Counted from the first letter of the stretch, positions 35,101 through 41,454 are shown. The stretch: DNA of 64,000 nucleotides from Elusimicrobiota bacterium (GCA_016218545.1 JACRDQ010000038.1:192986-256985); one strand, 5' to 3'. Numbers and translations: made by a program. The notes: generated from the letters alone by a model not told the origin.

Positions 35101-37427
35101 GAACTCTCCCCCCTGGGCTCGAAGGCGGCGACAGCCAGCTCGATGTCCCCCTCAGCCGGCAGGGTGACGATGGCGCTGAGCCAGGCGTTCAAGCCCAAGC
35201 TCGCCGTGGCGATCTCGACCGAATCGGCGAGGACGCGGATCCCGGTATAGGGCTCTCCTCCGACCTGCACGCTGATCGTGGCAACCCTGGTGGTGAAGCC
35301 TTCAGTAGGGGAGTAGACAACGGGGACTGTTGGAGTGGAGTAGGCCACGGTCACCGAGCGGCTCAGGCTTGCCTCATTGCCGAAGCTGTCTCGGGCAAGG
35401 ACTTCAACAGTGTGGGGGCCGTCCTCAAGGTAGCTCCTGGTATCCCAGAAGTAGGTGTAGGATTGCCAGTAGTCGATAGTGCTGACTACCACCCCGTCTA
35501 CCTTATAGAAGATGTTGCTCACGAAACCCTGGTTCTCCGTTGCTTGGACAGAGAGGAGCTTGGGCCTTGAAAGAACCTCGCCTTGGCTGAGATTGAAGGA
35601 GCTCAAGACAGGCGCGACTGCGTCCACCATCAGGCCGGCGGAACGGCCGGACTCGTTGCCTGCCGCGTCTTTGGCGATGACTGCGAAGTGCTGGGTCTGG
35701 GTCGAGCTCACCCAAACAGTGGCAGTGACCGTGCTGCCGGCCACCAGAGCCGATTCCACGGTCTGGGTCGAGACTTCGCCGGAGAAATCAGCCGCGGTCG
35801 AGGAGACGACAAGATAGCTGTTTGCCCCTGCGAAGTCGTCTTGGGGAACGGTCCAGGCAAGATCGACTTCGTTCTGCGCTCCGCGCAAACCGGCGATGCG
35901 CAGGTCAGTGACGGTCTGAGGCGGGACAAGGTCGAAGAGCACGCTCGCCCTTACGGACGAGGTGCTCGCGGCGCCATAGGCGCCCACGGCAAAGACCCTG
36001 TAATAGTAGGTGGCTGATTCCAGGGGATGGTCTATATAGGAAGCGTCCGCGACTCCTGAGACAAGCAAGCCATACCCTCCAGCGAACGTCGTACTCCTGC
36101 GGATGTTGAAAGAAACCGCGGTCGAGCCCGTCGGGGCCGGGTCCCAGGACAGAAGCACCGCTTCCTGGGCCCTGTCCAGGCTGGCTGAGACGTTGATGGG
36201 AGGCAAAGGCGCTGAAGGCGTGGTCCTGGTGGAGCCGAGGCTGGAATAGCCGGTGGCCAGCATGTCCTGGTTGCCGGCCCTGACTCTGGCCCAATAGGTA
36301 GTCTCTGACAGGAGGCCGCTGGTGGTCGCCTCGGTCTGGGTGAAATGCTGGGCAAGGGGCACGACCGTGATCAGGCTCGAAATGAATCCGTCAGTGGAAA
36401 GCTCGAGCTCATAGAAAGTATCGCCTGGATTTCCGTTTGCGTCCCAGGACCAGTTTATGGCGGTGGAAGTGACTGACACGACTTGGGGCTCGCCAGGAAG
36501 AGCAGCGTGCGTGTTGACTACATAGGAGATGCACTGCCAGGGACCCTCGCCATACTCATTGAGTGCGGACACGCAGATAGCATGGCTGGTGTTCGTGGAA
36601 AGACCGGTCGAGATATAGGAGTTCGTCGAGACCTCGCTCAGCCTCTCTCCTTGATTGCCGTAGACAGCGTAGCCGGTGGCATCAGGGACCATACTCCAGG
36701 TCCAGGCGACTGAGGAAGCGCCCAAGGCCTCGCCGTCAACCACGGCAGGCGCTTGAGGCAGCGGCATGCTCCCGGTCGGCCCGTCCCAGACGAACTCGAC
36801 GGTCGAAGCCGGGTCCTGGCCGTTGCCGACGAAATCTCCAAACCGCGCGTAGAGGCGGTAGCTGTGCCCATGGACGAGATAACCTGCGAGGCCGCCGAAC
36901 CGCCACTGGCCTGAGGTGCTGGTGATGTCCACGGCCCATGAGAAGGAGTTCGGCATGCCCGTAGGCTCGGTCTGGACCCCGGTATAGAGCGGGGTCGTGG
37001 TCGTCGAGATCCAAGCCCCGGGCCACGGGTTCCACCACTTGCCCGTGGTCAGATCCTCGGCAGCCATCTCCGAGTAGGAATCCGCTCCCACGGCGTCGGA
37101 CACAGTCCCTTGCAGGCTGGAAAGGGCCGTGATGGTGGAGCCTGTCGCCGGAGAGGTGAAAGCCGAGCTCGGGCCTTGGCCGTCCAGCGCCAGTTCGACG
37201 TCCTTGCCGGCGACAGTCTGACCCTCGGCCAACGGCACCGGGGTGAAGCCCTGATGGAACCCGATCGGGGTCGAAGGATCCAGAGCGTCGGGGTTGTCGC
37301 CAAGGAAAGCTCCGACCACATAGGAATCAGGAGCAGGCAGCTCTATGGCGTAAGAGACGCTCGTGCCCGCCGCTGCCGTGACGGTCGCGGAGAACATCTC
37401 CCCGCGGAACATGTCGGTCGAGGCCAC
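25842..37427 (-). CDS. Giant RHS/YD-repeat protein (3861 aa or more) with FnIII/Ig stalk and C-terminal toxin-like tip
   Basis: From the GTG at 37427 the layout is approximately: fibronectin-III and Ig-like repeats (residues 220-2000), CARDB-like regions (2000-2450), a carboxypeptidase-regulatory-like domain (2465-2580), a Gly/Cys-rich insert (2666-2790), and YD/RHS repeats (about 2886-3720; for example YDAKGNVTATTDAYDQTT). The RHS core ends near 3755 (LRSRFYNSIVGAFITED ... NPLLLSDPFGL). The last 100 or so residues form a variable tip with PGWTPEWQ, WTWHPDPTSGHGRGGDHWDV and VDPKTGEWHPK, rich in His, Asp and Trp like small RNase toxins. RHS shells encapsulate and release such toxins in contact-dependent killing. 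The true start lies upstream, because an in-frame signal peptide precedes the GTG (see 37428-37640). Confidence 0.88.
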   Translation of the reverse strand: MASTDMFRGEMFSATVTAAAGTSVSYAIELPAPDSYVVGAFLGDNPDALDPSTPIGFHQGFTPVPLAEGQTVAGKDVELALDGQGPSSAFTSPATGSTITALSSLQGTVSDAVGADSYSEMAAEDLTTGKWWNPWPGAWISTTTTPLYTGVQTEPTGMPNSFSWAVDITSTSGQWRFGGLAGYLVHGHSYRLYARFGDFVGNGQDPASTVEFVWDGPTGSMPLPQAPAVVDGEALGASSVAWTWSMVPDATGYAVYGNQGERLSEVSTNSYISTGLSTNTSHAICVSALNEYGEGPWQCISYVVNTHAALPGEPQVVSVTSTAINWSWDANGNPGDTFYELELSTDGFISSLITVVPLAQHFTQTEATTSGLLSETTYWARVRAGNQDMLATGYSSLGSTRTTPSAPLPPINVSASLDRAQEAVLLSWDPAPTGSTAVSFNIRRSTTFAGGYGLLVSGVADASYIDHPLESATYYYRVFAVGAYGAASTSSVRASVLFDLVPPQTVTDLRIAGLRGAQNEVDLAWTVPQDDFAGANSYLVVSSTAADFSGEVSTQTVESALVAGSTVTATVWVSSTQTQHFAVIAKDAAGNESGRSAGLMVDAVAPVLSSFNLSQGEVLSRPKLLSVQATENQGFVSNIFYKVDGVVVSTIDYWQSYTYFWDTRSYLEDGPHTVEVLARDSFGNEASLSRSVTVAYSTPTVPVVYSPTEGFTTRVATISVQVGGEPYTGIRVLADSVEIATASLGLNAWLSAIVTLPAEGDIELAVAAFEPRGESSTSTPVHVSYFAQAPLPPESLASTVDLQARNVRLTWQAALTGTPAAAFNVFRATYTAGPALLHSGVTTLYYIDQPTGSSTYYYWITATHGAALESDPTGPVSALYDVFPPLPITDLRQTGFRRDLTELDLAWTAPEEDVSGLSHYILYDSTTGIFDAATSSVTIPSLVSPGGTMAYTVVASTTQLRYFRLRAEDAVGNQSSPSNTLFFDPVPPQVGIVGVSAGQVVSRPMELTLPASDNSNLSEVLFKVDGTTVATLYSPQFSFKWDTRLHQDGERLLEAAAKDSFGNETVASLLVTLNYAPPAPPVITTPQQGFATTQAAIDVAGTAEWGTTVQVMVNGLDLVAAPVAAGSWQALSATLPAEGDISLTALAFESRGFSGPSSPVTGVFAQTAPNPPSLPEAVPSSAGSVKLSWTQGTGKVPSYYRVYRSTDDLDLIPGEPAPGASFMVAGHVTGLEYTDSPALDDLYFYGITALDGLGNESALSDAVYALTDRQPPTAALTLSTAQAIGPGAYPVSLTFAEPLSVSPLLSFVPFGGSPSPLSLEPITAALWQATLTVTSAMSPGQASFILEAKDLAGNLGRTLSSGATTTLDTRGPVAVSALSKASPIGPGEIALTLSLDEPSATAPQLSITPDGGAPISPALSESGAMDARTWTGTVDITQASGDGPATLSYSGQDSFGNLSTLLQGTTSFVIDTVSPAAPLSLFANPGPAGSVALSWSGSSGEAPTSYKVYRDAAQVAQVSPRPDLTGVYSDAPSEGSHQYAVTSLDPAGNESSPASGTAVSDATSPSAPTSLSLSIDAYSQVMLTWEASASPDASGYRVYRSTQAITSLAGLVPRPAVSPFPDLPVEDGNYHYVVTALDPAGNQSQPSNESSVLFDKAAPRITFTGVADNGMYALDLNPAFTVTDANLDPASVQGTLDGQAFVSGALVASEGEHELSVTASDTEAHSSSATLSFILDKTAPHLAVSGVSEGAVYRSSVSAVITITELRPGASSFVLTNLTLQTTAAYQSGQAITRDGAYSLTLSASDLAGNSASQTVSFRLDVAPTAPTNISLVLGDTAALSWTQPEPDVLGYMIYRDGARISASRHQGTSFEDAGYTPSAHVYDISAVDNEGLEGPKAAVSAPALSVSLAPSNLTRGFFDTIRLQLQNASTSPISIGHTGIEVLTSGGVQASADASGATVGAGQTGSLEGVIATPDSLPDSVTIKASLTLPSTPGTTALLVRQFQAQVVSPQEPMVEVFPDALLAGAESPVRVKLYNRGTAAMDVVTGQVSQAELEAVDDVKVQLKSSEGTVLGSAGIKSTVGTAAAVRDGKQVYFVTIPAGASLLLEPVAALVPNTALSGLTVEALVSTPTWSLGWGNLKGTRSFSGGGTQAVVQDLPYTAVVSAERAYYDQGELVRLIGLASSGGQPIGNVRVVSHVVQDGYDRRMTAVTNSSGVFVSTFTPLPNEAGEYVVFAAHPDVPLGAGQSTFSIVGFGFNYTDFKASLSQNGSYRFEVELRNTGKLGLEGLEVSTQSLAGSGVSLAVDGLPSSLAAGGKAVLGVTVTATPSAESSSLSLSVSESHGFTRTLPITATVSPAMVIPTASPQTVLLGVLAGELRTQVVTLENKGFETWRDVELTTPALSWVHLQGLPQVGDIAPGKTASFTLSFEPPAGMANASYNPNPLLQVLSANAAALPITAGIAVTSVRKGDVLLTAIDADKPRSGEGQGVGIGAAEATLTSLEVSGLSFKATADSNGLARLSQIPSGNYAWRAEAKGYQTAAGTVVVEPGLENKIEAVLPTSVITYEWSVTPTFIEDKYNITLNMTYRTDVPAPVLVVNPPSTTYEMDIGQSAYGQYTITNKGSVSVFNFTLNFSGDDGMELDLPFKTIAELKPGQSVSVPYRVRLVHASSLCKGGGAGGKGEYPCASGGNSETSAPQHKIIAGKGGSCQKVGGSPSTGGGGSGGPGIFTALSADAPAAPAAGATQVNACKQDQQPTNRPRCQTMCCIGDSTADGAGLDLPPKSPALSFESGYRGGNPEDSPYGWGWSGNFDPGIEVQEDGSFQETDEQGDKHLFVPVAPLTQELNGDGPFFAQPIQRAAELSPQAGAGTVCMTGAACDPMQLVPGVMERRDKDGTVKTFDWSVVRQRYLLVQETDRNGSTTVFERDSQGRLTKATDVHGRTLEYLYNAAGKVARATDHAGRQVNFTYDAEGNRISETDSNGDLTQYAYDSNHRLTQITYPNLGKKYFSYDGSGKLLERKDDDDNNKETFVHYASSMVVTDALGRQTSQHWVEKSGYKATSKTVDPAGSETTFEYDTAMNLVKQIDPMGRTTRFQYDAKGNVTATTDAYDQTTQISYEPNFNQATQVIDPKGNKTAMAYDAKGNLVQVQDSKNNITRMSYDSQGHVTQTKDPLGQATSMVYDQYGGLSQVTDSLGRTTQMLRDSLSRVTRNTDPKGKQTEFQYAPGGELTQVKDALNGITAYGYDPGRPGRLLKTVTDAKNHPTTFGYDALGRLTSVTNALSQAKSFTYDRKGNLTRVVDAKGQVIDFAYDDLDRLVTKTLPEGVVSYQYDDAGNLTRAVNYNDSVVEMAYDNLNRVILSRQALPGGFQAEIGYTYDANGNRTRMTTPWGTFNYEYDSLNRLVKLTNPQGKVFTFSYDGLGRRSKLTYPNGIETTYAYDASSQLTQILHRRTSDNTAIAFANYTYEQAGNRTSMEDVTGLHTYEYDDLHRLIAAHHPPGSSLPVKGESFIYDSAGNRLADARMTGYQYDQANRLLENSSFTFTYDNNGNQTGKADKLTLQTTGYAYNSENQLKQVDLPEGTIFTTKYDAEGRRIEKSTGAVSSQATRYVYDNEDILAMLDGSDNPTAVFTHGPGIDEPLTLHKVGGQELFLHAGGLGSIMAHTDGQGSVVERIEYEAYGQAMFIDVRGPPTSSLSSFFASPYAFTGREFDGEINLYYLRSRFYNSIVGAFITEDSEENHHGERNLYVFVYNNPLLLSDPFGLSPILPGPIVPPVFPHPPLPNTCPTFKSDNAPLPPGWTPEWQPVDLGDGKTRWRDPFGNIWTWHPDPTSGHGRGGDHWDVGTPDGRQYWVDPKTGEWHPK

Positions 37428-37640
37428 GACCGTGATCGTGGCACCCTCGGAGAATCCGCCCGGGTAGGAGACGGCGCCTGAGATCGAGCCGGTCGCGGCC
37501 CGAGCGGCCGGGGCCCAAGAGAGGATCGAGAAAAGAACCGCGCAGCCGGGGATGAGGAGGGACCGGCATCTCGGCGAAAGACGCTGCGCACGGACCCGGC
37601 GCTGCGAACTCGGCGTTCTCAGGCTGCTCTCGGTGTACGG
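37428..37640 (-). other. In-frame signal-peptide coding sequence upstream of the RHS gene's GTG, without a canonical start codon
   Basis: Reading the RHS frame upstream of the GTG gives 71 further sense codons back to a TAG at 37641-37643. They include a textbook Sec signal peptide: basic residues, then the core SLLIPGCAVLFSILSW, then APAARA with cleavage before ATGSISGAVSYPGG. No in-frame ATG, GTG or TTG exists in this stretch. CTG at 37622 is the only near-start with a weak GAGAG upstream. Out-of-frame ATG (37570) or GTG (37591) starts would reach the signal peptide after a single-base shift. Confidence 0.7.
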
Positions 37641-37646
37641 CTACCC

Positions 37647-37676
37647 CCGCGTGCCGACTCAGCGAGCCGCACGCGG
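37647..37676 (-). promoter_or_regulatory. Perfect 8-bp hairpin in the RHS leader
   Basis: CCGCGTGC at 37647-37654 and GCACGCGG at 37669-37676 are perfect inverted arms around a 14-nt loop. It would lie at the very 5' end of the RHS transcript, a few nucleotides after the predicted start point. It matches no riboswitch class I recognise. Confidence 0.5.
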
Positions 37677-37687
37677 CAACTAGTCGC

Positions 37688-37717
37688 ATGGTATCACCGA
37701 TGTCAAATGAAAGTCAA
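37688..37717 (-). promoter_or_regulatory. Predicted sigma70-type promoter of the RHS gene
   Basis: On the minus strand TTGACT (complement of 37712-37717) is followed after 18 nt by TACCAT (complement of 37688-37693), preceded by an extended -10 TGA. Transcription would start near 37681, between the response regulator gene and the RHS signal-peptide sequence. This makes the RHS gene independently transcribed from the upstream regulator gene. Confidence 0.5.
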
Positions 37718-37767
37718 CAACAGATTGTTGGCGAGGATCAGGGGCAGGACAGGAAAGCAGGGGGCAG

Positions 37768-38481
37768 CTATTCCTCGACGAGGGTCAGCACATAGCCTTC
37801 AGGAGTGGTGTCGATGCGGACAGCGGGAAAATCCTTGAGATCCGCGCGCAGTCTTGCCACGGTCATCTGGACCGCCTGGATGCCGTGGTCCTCGCCCCAT
37901 AGCTTGAGCAGGAGCTCTTCCGCCTGAGCCGGGCGGTCATGCTGGAGAAAAGCGACCAGGAGCTCGAAGCGCTTGGCCGCAAGGCGCGGGACTTGCTTGC
38001 CCGAGATCATGACCTGCCTGGTCGAGAGGTTGGCCGCCACAGGTCCCCTGCGGACGTCGAACCTGGACTCCCCATCGCCGTCAGCGCCGTCCGGCTTCGC
38101 TGCGAGCGCCTGCCGGACAGCGCGGAGAAGCGCCTCCAAGTCCAAGGGCTTGCGCAAGACAGCCGAGACCTTGAGGTTGCGGCTGACCGATCGGAGCACG
38201 GCGTCGGGGAAGTCCTTGCCCTTGCCCGTGACCAGGATGACCGGGATAGAGGAGGTGTCCGGGGCCTTGGCCAGGACGTCGGCAGCGGCGATGCCGTCGA
38301 TGCCGGGCATGCAGATGTCGAGGATGACGAGGTCGGGCTTCCAAGGCCGAACGCGGAGGAGGCCTTCCACGCCTCCAGCCTCGACCGCGACCTCAAAACC
38401 ATGCCGTGAGAGGAAGCGTTCACAGACTTCGAGCTGTTCCGGCTCGTCGTCCACGACCAGGACCCGGCGCGGCTTGGTCAC
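37768..38481 (-). CDS. OmpR/PhoB-type response regulator
   Basis: The 237-residue protein has a receiver domain at residues 5-125 with the acidic pair Asp11/Asp12, phospho-acceptor Asp55 (LVILDICMPG), Thr85 and Lys111. A winged-helix DNA-binding domain follows from about 135 to 235 (LAAKRFELLVAFL ... VQMTVARLRADL ... GYVLTLVE). The receiver is phosphorylated by a histidine kinase and then controls transcription, but no kinase gene is in the window, so it is an orphan here. The GTG start has a GGAG ribosome site 7 nt upstream. The gene lies just upstream of the RHS gene on the same strand and divergent from an ATPase gene, so either may be its target; that is inference. Confidence 0.9.
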   Translation of the reverse strand: MTKPRRVLVVDDEPEQLEVCERFLSRHGFEVAVEAGGVEGLLRVRPWKPDLVILDICMPGIDGIAAADVLAKAPDTSSIPVILVTGKGKDFPDAVLRSVSRNLKVSAVLRKPLDLEALLRAVRQALAAKPDGADGDGESRFDVRRGPVAANLSTRQVMISGKQVPRLAAKRFELLVAFLQHDRPAQAEELLLKLWGEDHGIQAVQMTVARLRADLKDFPAVRIDTTPEGYVLTLVEE

Positions 38482-38589
38482 ATTCTATCTCCGGCCGGAT
38501 TCAAGCACTTCGGGCCTATCGGATTCAAGGATGCCTATCACCTTGGCGTGTGCATGGCGGCCCAGCACCCCCACGCCGAACTATCACAG

Positions 38590-38610
38590 AATACTCACAC
38601 ATTGAGTATT
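38590..38610. promoter_or_regulatory. Perfect inverted repeat overlapping the -35 region of the first ATPase gene
   Basis: Arms AATACTCA (38590-38597) and TGAGTATT (38603-38610) are perfect 8-bp inverted repeats separated by CACAT. The right arm overlaps the candidate -35 box TTGAGT (38602-38607). Its position makes it a likely repressor operator. Confidence 0.55.
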
Positions 38611-38632
38611 TTATCTCAGTCTATAGTATAAT
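38602..38632 (+). promoter_or_regulatory. Predicted promoter of the first ATPase gene
   Basis: A consensus -10 TATAAT lies at 38627-38632, with TTGAGT at 38602-38607 and a long 19-nt spacer. Transcription would start near 38639, which is downstream of the ATG at 38633 and so favours the ATG at 38651 as the translation start. Confidence 0.5.
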
Positions 38633-38650
38633 ATGCAGGTATTCTCCGAT

Positions 38651-39844
38651 ATGAACAAAGACCCTTATCAGCGCCCCTTGGTCGCGGAAATCAAGCAAGC
38701 CTTCGGTCAGGACCTGCCCTTCCTGCATGTCATCACCGGCCCGCGCCAATCAGGCAAGACCACGGCCGCCTCTCAAGCGGCTGCGACCTGGAAGGGAGAG
38801 ACCGTCTTCGCGGCAGCCGACGCGCCCCTGCCGCCGGGCCCGGAATGGATACACTCCCAATGGGCCAATGCCCTCTCCCGCTGCAGCGCAGGCCGCGGAG
38901 TCCTCCTGGTCCTTGATGAGGTTCAAAAGGTCAGGGGCTGGAGCGAAGTGGTCAAACTGCTATGGGACAAGGAGCAGCGCGAGCACAAAGGGATCAAGGT
39001 CCTTCTGCTGGGCTCATCCACGCTTCTCATGCAGAAAGGGCTTTCGGACAGCCTGACTGGGCGATTCATCACCCATCGCTGCAATCACTGGGGTTTCGCG
39101 GAAATGCGCCGAGCCTTCGGCTGGGACTTGGATGAATGGGTGTTCTTCGGAGGCTATCCCGGCGCGGCCCGATTGAAGGGCGATGAAGCCTCATGGCGCG
39201 GCTACGTCACGGATTCCCTGATTGACACGGTCCTGTCCCGGGATATCCTCCAATTGGCGACAGTCGCCAAGCCCGCCCTGCTCCGGCACCTTTTCGGCTT
39301 GGCCGTTTCCCACCCCGCGGAGATCTTTTCCTACAACAAGATGCTTGGGCAACTCCAAGACGCAGGCAACACGACCACCCTGGCTCATTACCTGCGCCTG
39401 CTCGAAACAGCCTTCCTGATCAGCGGCTTGGATTCTTATCGGAGCGGACGCGGGCGCAAGAGGGCCGGAAGCCCAAAGCTGGTATTTTGGAACAATGCCC
39501 TCGTAACGGCCTATCTGGGCAGCGGATTCAAGCAGACCCGCCAAGACCTGCCGTGGTGGGGCCGCTTGGTGGAGAACGCAGCCGGGGCGCATCTTCTCAA
39601 CGGACTGGATCGTCTGACTTATCAGATTCATTACTGGCGCGACCGGAACGACGAGGTGGATTTCGTGGTCAGATCGCCACGCAAGACCTGGGCCGTCGAG
39701 GTGAAATCAGGCCGCGACCGCCCGGGCCGGGGCCTGGCGGCGTTCCTGCGCGACAACCCGAAGGCCCACCCGTTCATCGTAGGGCACTCCGGCCTGCCGT
39801 TGGAGGACTTCTTCCTGACCGATCCGGCGACGATCTTCGACTGA
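38651..39844 (+). CDS. AAA ATPase with DUF4143 C-terminal nuclease-like domain (copy 1)
   Basis: The 397-residue protein has a Walker A GPRQSGKTTA near residues 30-40, a Walker B GVLLVLDEVQKV near 85-95, and a sensor-like KVLLLGSSTLLM. The C-terminal DUF4143 half ends with NDEVDFVV ... TWAVEVKSG, the PD-(D/E)XK nuclease-fold core. Proteins of this type are widespread and often mobile; their function is poorly understood, with suggested roles in defence or toxin-antitoxin-like regulation. ATG 38651 is preferred to 38633 because the TATAAT box ends at 38632. An 8-bp inverted repeat overlaps the promoter. The gene is divergent from the response regulator and is followed by a second, only distantly similar copy. 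The family call is secure and the role unknown. Confidence 0.85.
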   Translation: MNKDPYQRPLVAEIKQAFGQDLPFLHVITGPRQSGKTTAASQAAATWKGETVFAAADAPLPPGPEWIHSQWANALSRCSAGRGVLLVLDEVQKVRGWSEVVKLLWDKEQREHKGIKVLLLGSSTLLMQKGLSDSLTGRFITHRCNHWGFAEMRRAFGWDLDEWVFFGGYPGAARLKGDEASWRGYVTDSLIDTVLSRDILQLATVAKPALLRHLFGLAVSHPAEIFSYNKMLGQLQDAGNTTTLAHYLRLLETAFLISGLDSYRSGRGRKRAGSPKLVFWNNALVTAYLGSGFKQTRQDLPWWGRLVENAAGAHLLNGLDRLTYQIHYWRDRNDEVDFVVRSPRKTWAVEVKSGRDRPGRGLAAFLRDNPKAHPFIVGHSGLPLEDFFLTDPATIFD

Positions 39845-39966
39845 CACCGAACAGGACCCACCGATTCCCCGTCGGAGAACCGATCTGGCGACGAGAAACC
39901 CGTCCAGAGGTCCCTTGTGCCGTTTTGCCCCTGTTTCGACGGCAAGCGTCCATTTTGGCCCCCACA

Positions 39967-39985
39967 TGGACACTTTTTGGACACT
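39967..39985 (+). repeat. 19-bp direct repeat, copy A
   Basis: The sequence TGGACACTTTTTGGACACT is identical to that at 41455-41473 in the same orientation, flanking the second ATPase gene. A GTCCA lies 9-20 nt upstream at both sites. It contains two GGACAC units 5 nt apart. Confidence 0.85.
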
Positions 39986-40004
39986 TCTCCGGCTTGGCAC
40001 AGGT

Positions 40005-40010
40005 TATACT
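40005..40010 (+). promoter_or_regulatory. Possible -10 box of the second ATPase gene
   Basis: TATACT at 40005-40010 lies 22 nt before the ATG at 40033. No proper -35 box is seen at 17 nt; the 19-bp repeat ends 19 nt upstream and may be the regulated element. Confidence 0.35.
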
Positions 40011-40032
40011 TTTTGGTATCATTACTTCCATA

Positions 40033-41199
40033 ATGAGCCCCAATTCGGCATTGGTTAGAAGATTCCTCCCGGCTCCGGACAGGAGTTTCTTCCTCTTCGG
40101 TCCCCGGGGCACTGGGAAATCCACCTGGACCCAGGAGAACGCCAAGGATGCGCTGCGCATCGACCTCCTTGCCCCGGAGGTTTTCCGCAGCTTCGCCGCC
40201 AGACCCGAACGGCTCCGGGAGGTCGTTGAGGGCGATCCCCGGAGGAAGACGATCATCGTTGATGAACTACAGAAGGTGCCTGCCCTCCTGCCGCTCATCC
40301 ATTCCCTCATCGAGGAGAAGAAGGGAACGACCTTCATCCTGACCGGTTCGAGCTCCCGGAAGCTCAAGCGGACCGGAGCTGACCTCCTTGCCGGGCGGGC
40401 GGTCGTGCGCGCCATGCATCCCTTCATGGCCGCAGAATTGGCCGCCAAATTCGATTTCGGACGCGCCCTCAAGTTCGGGCTCCTGCCGCTAGCCTGGCAA
40501 GCCAAGGATCCCGAGGACGTCCTCCGGGCCTACGCGGCGCTCTATGTCCGAGAGGAAGTCCAAGCCGAAGGGCTGGTCCGCAACGTCGGCAACTTCTCCC
40601 GCTTCCTCGAGGAGATCAGCTTCTCTCAAGCCGGGGTCCTCAACCTCAGCAACGTGGCGAGAGACTGCGAGGTCGAACGCAAAGTCGTGGAAGGCTATCT
40701 CGGCGTCCTGGAGGACCTCCTGCTCGCCTTCCGGCTCCCGGTCTTCAGCAAACGGGCGAAGCGCGCCGTCTCCGTCCATCCCAAGTTCTATCTCTTCGAC
40801 GCGGGGGTTTTCCGGTCCCTGCGTCCCAGCGGTCCGCTGGACCGTCCCCAGGAGATCGACGGCCTCGCATTGGAGAGCCTGGTCGCCCAGCACCTCAGGG
40901 CCTGGAACGACTACGGCGGCGGGCGGCACCGGCTCGCCTTCTGGCGCACGCGGTCCGGTGTGGAGGTCGACTTCGTGCTTCACGGGCCCGACGGGTTCTG
41001 GGCGGTCGAGGTCAAGAACGCCGCCCGGGTCCGGGACGAGGACCTCCGCGGCCTGCGGGCCTTCGGAGAGGATTACCCCGAGGCGACACGGTTCCTGCTG
41101 TATCGCGGGAAGGAGTGTCTCAAGCGGCACGGCATCCTCTGCCTGCCTTGCGAGGAGTTCTTGAGGAAGCTCGTCCCCGGCAATTCGATCGGATTCTGA
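40033..41199 (+). CDS. AAA ATPase with DUF4143 C-terminal nuclease-like domain (copy 2)
   Basis: The 388-residue product starts MSPNSALVRRFL and has Walker A FGPRGTGKST near 23-32, Walker B TIIVDELQKVP near 75-84, and the sensor motif FILTGSSSRKL. The C-terminal DUF4143 domain has YVREEVQAEGLVRN and ends with the PD-(D/E)XK core GVEVDFVL ... FWAVEVKN. The open frame continues far upstream into the first ATPase gene, but that part is a frame shadow; the ATG at 40033 follows a TATACT box and opens the conserved domain. It differs markedly in sequence from copy 1, so the two are not a recent duplication. A 19-bp direct repeat stands on both sides of the gene. The cellular role is unknown. Confidence 0.87.
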   Translation: MSPNSALVRRFLPAPDRSFFLFGPRGTGKSTWTQENAKDALRIDLLAPEVFRSFAARPERLREVVEGDPRRKTIIVDELQKVPALLPLIHSLIEEKKGTTFILTGSSSRKLKRTGADLLAGRAVVRAMHPFMAAELAAKFDFGRALKFGLLPLAWQAKDPEDVLRAYAALYVREEVQAEGLVRNVGNFSRFLEEISFSQAGVLNLSNVARDCEVERKVVEGYLGVLEDLLLAFRLPVFSKRAKRAVSVHPKFYLFDAGVFRSLRPSGPLDRPQEIDGLALESLVAQHLRAWNDYGGGRHRLAFWRTRSGVEVDFVLHGPDGFWAVEVKNAARVRDEDLRGLRAFGEDYPEATRFLLYRGKECLKRHGILCLPCEEFLRKLVPGNSIGF

Positions 41200-41218
41200 A
41201 GCTCTCCCGAGTTGGGAC

Positions 41219-41335
41219 ATGAGAAAACTATTCGCGTTCCTTGATAAGCTGCGATTCAAGAGCAACGGCAAGATCGACGATGAGAATGCCCTGGCGGATT
41301 TCTTTGCCAACATGGCCAGAAAAGCTGGCGATTGA
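41219..41335 (+). CDS. Possible small protein of 38 residues
   Basis: An ATG at 41219 opens a 38-codon frame encoding a lysine- and phenylalanine-rich start (MRKLFAFLDKLRFKSNGKI) and a DENALADFFANMARKAGD end. It has a plausible amphipathic character and lies 19 bp after the ATPase stop codon. No strong ribosome site is visible and no family is recognised, so it may be a short accessory peptide or chance. The codon use is not clearly different from that of neighbours. Confidence 0.3.
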   Translation: MRKLFAFLDKLRFKSNGKIDDENALADFFANMARKAGD

Positions 41336-41454
41336 TGTCTCCCACAGGATATGCCGCCCCTGATTCCTCGTCGAGGATTTGCCGCCGAGGCTGGATTCTA
41401 TGTATCATACCCAAGTTGAAACGGCGGCGAATCGCCGGGAGAAGCGTCCACTTC

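Noticed and set aside
39487-40032. Upstream extension of the second ATPase frame
   Set aside because: The first 182 codons run through the end of the first ATPase gene and an intergenic region in a shadow frame; the conserved domain starts at ATG 40033.
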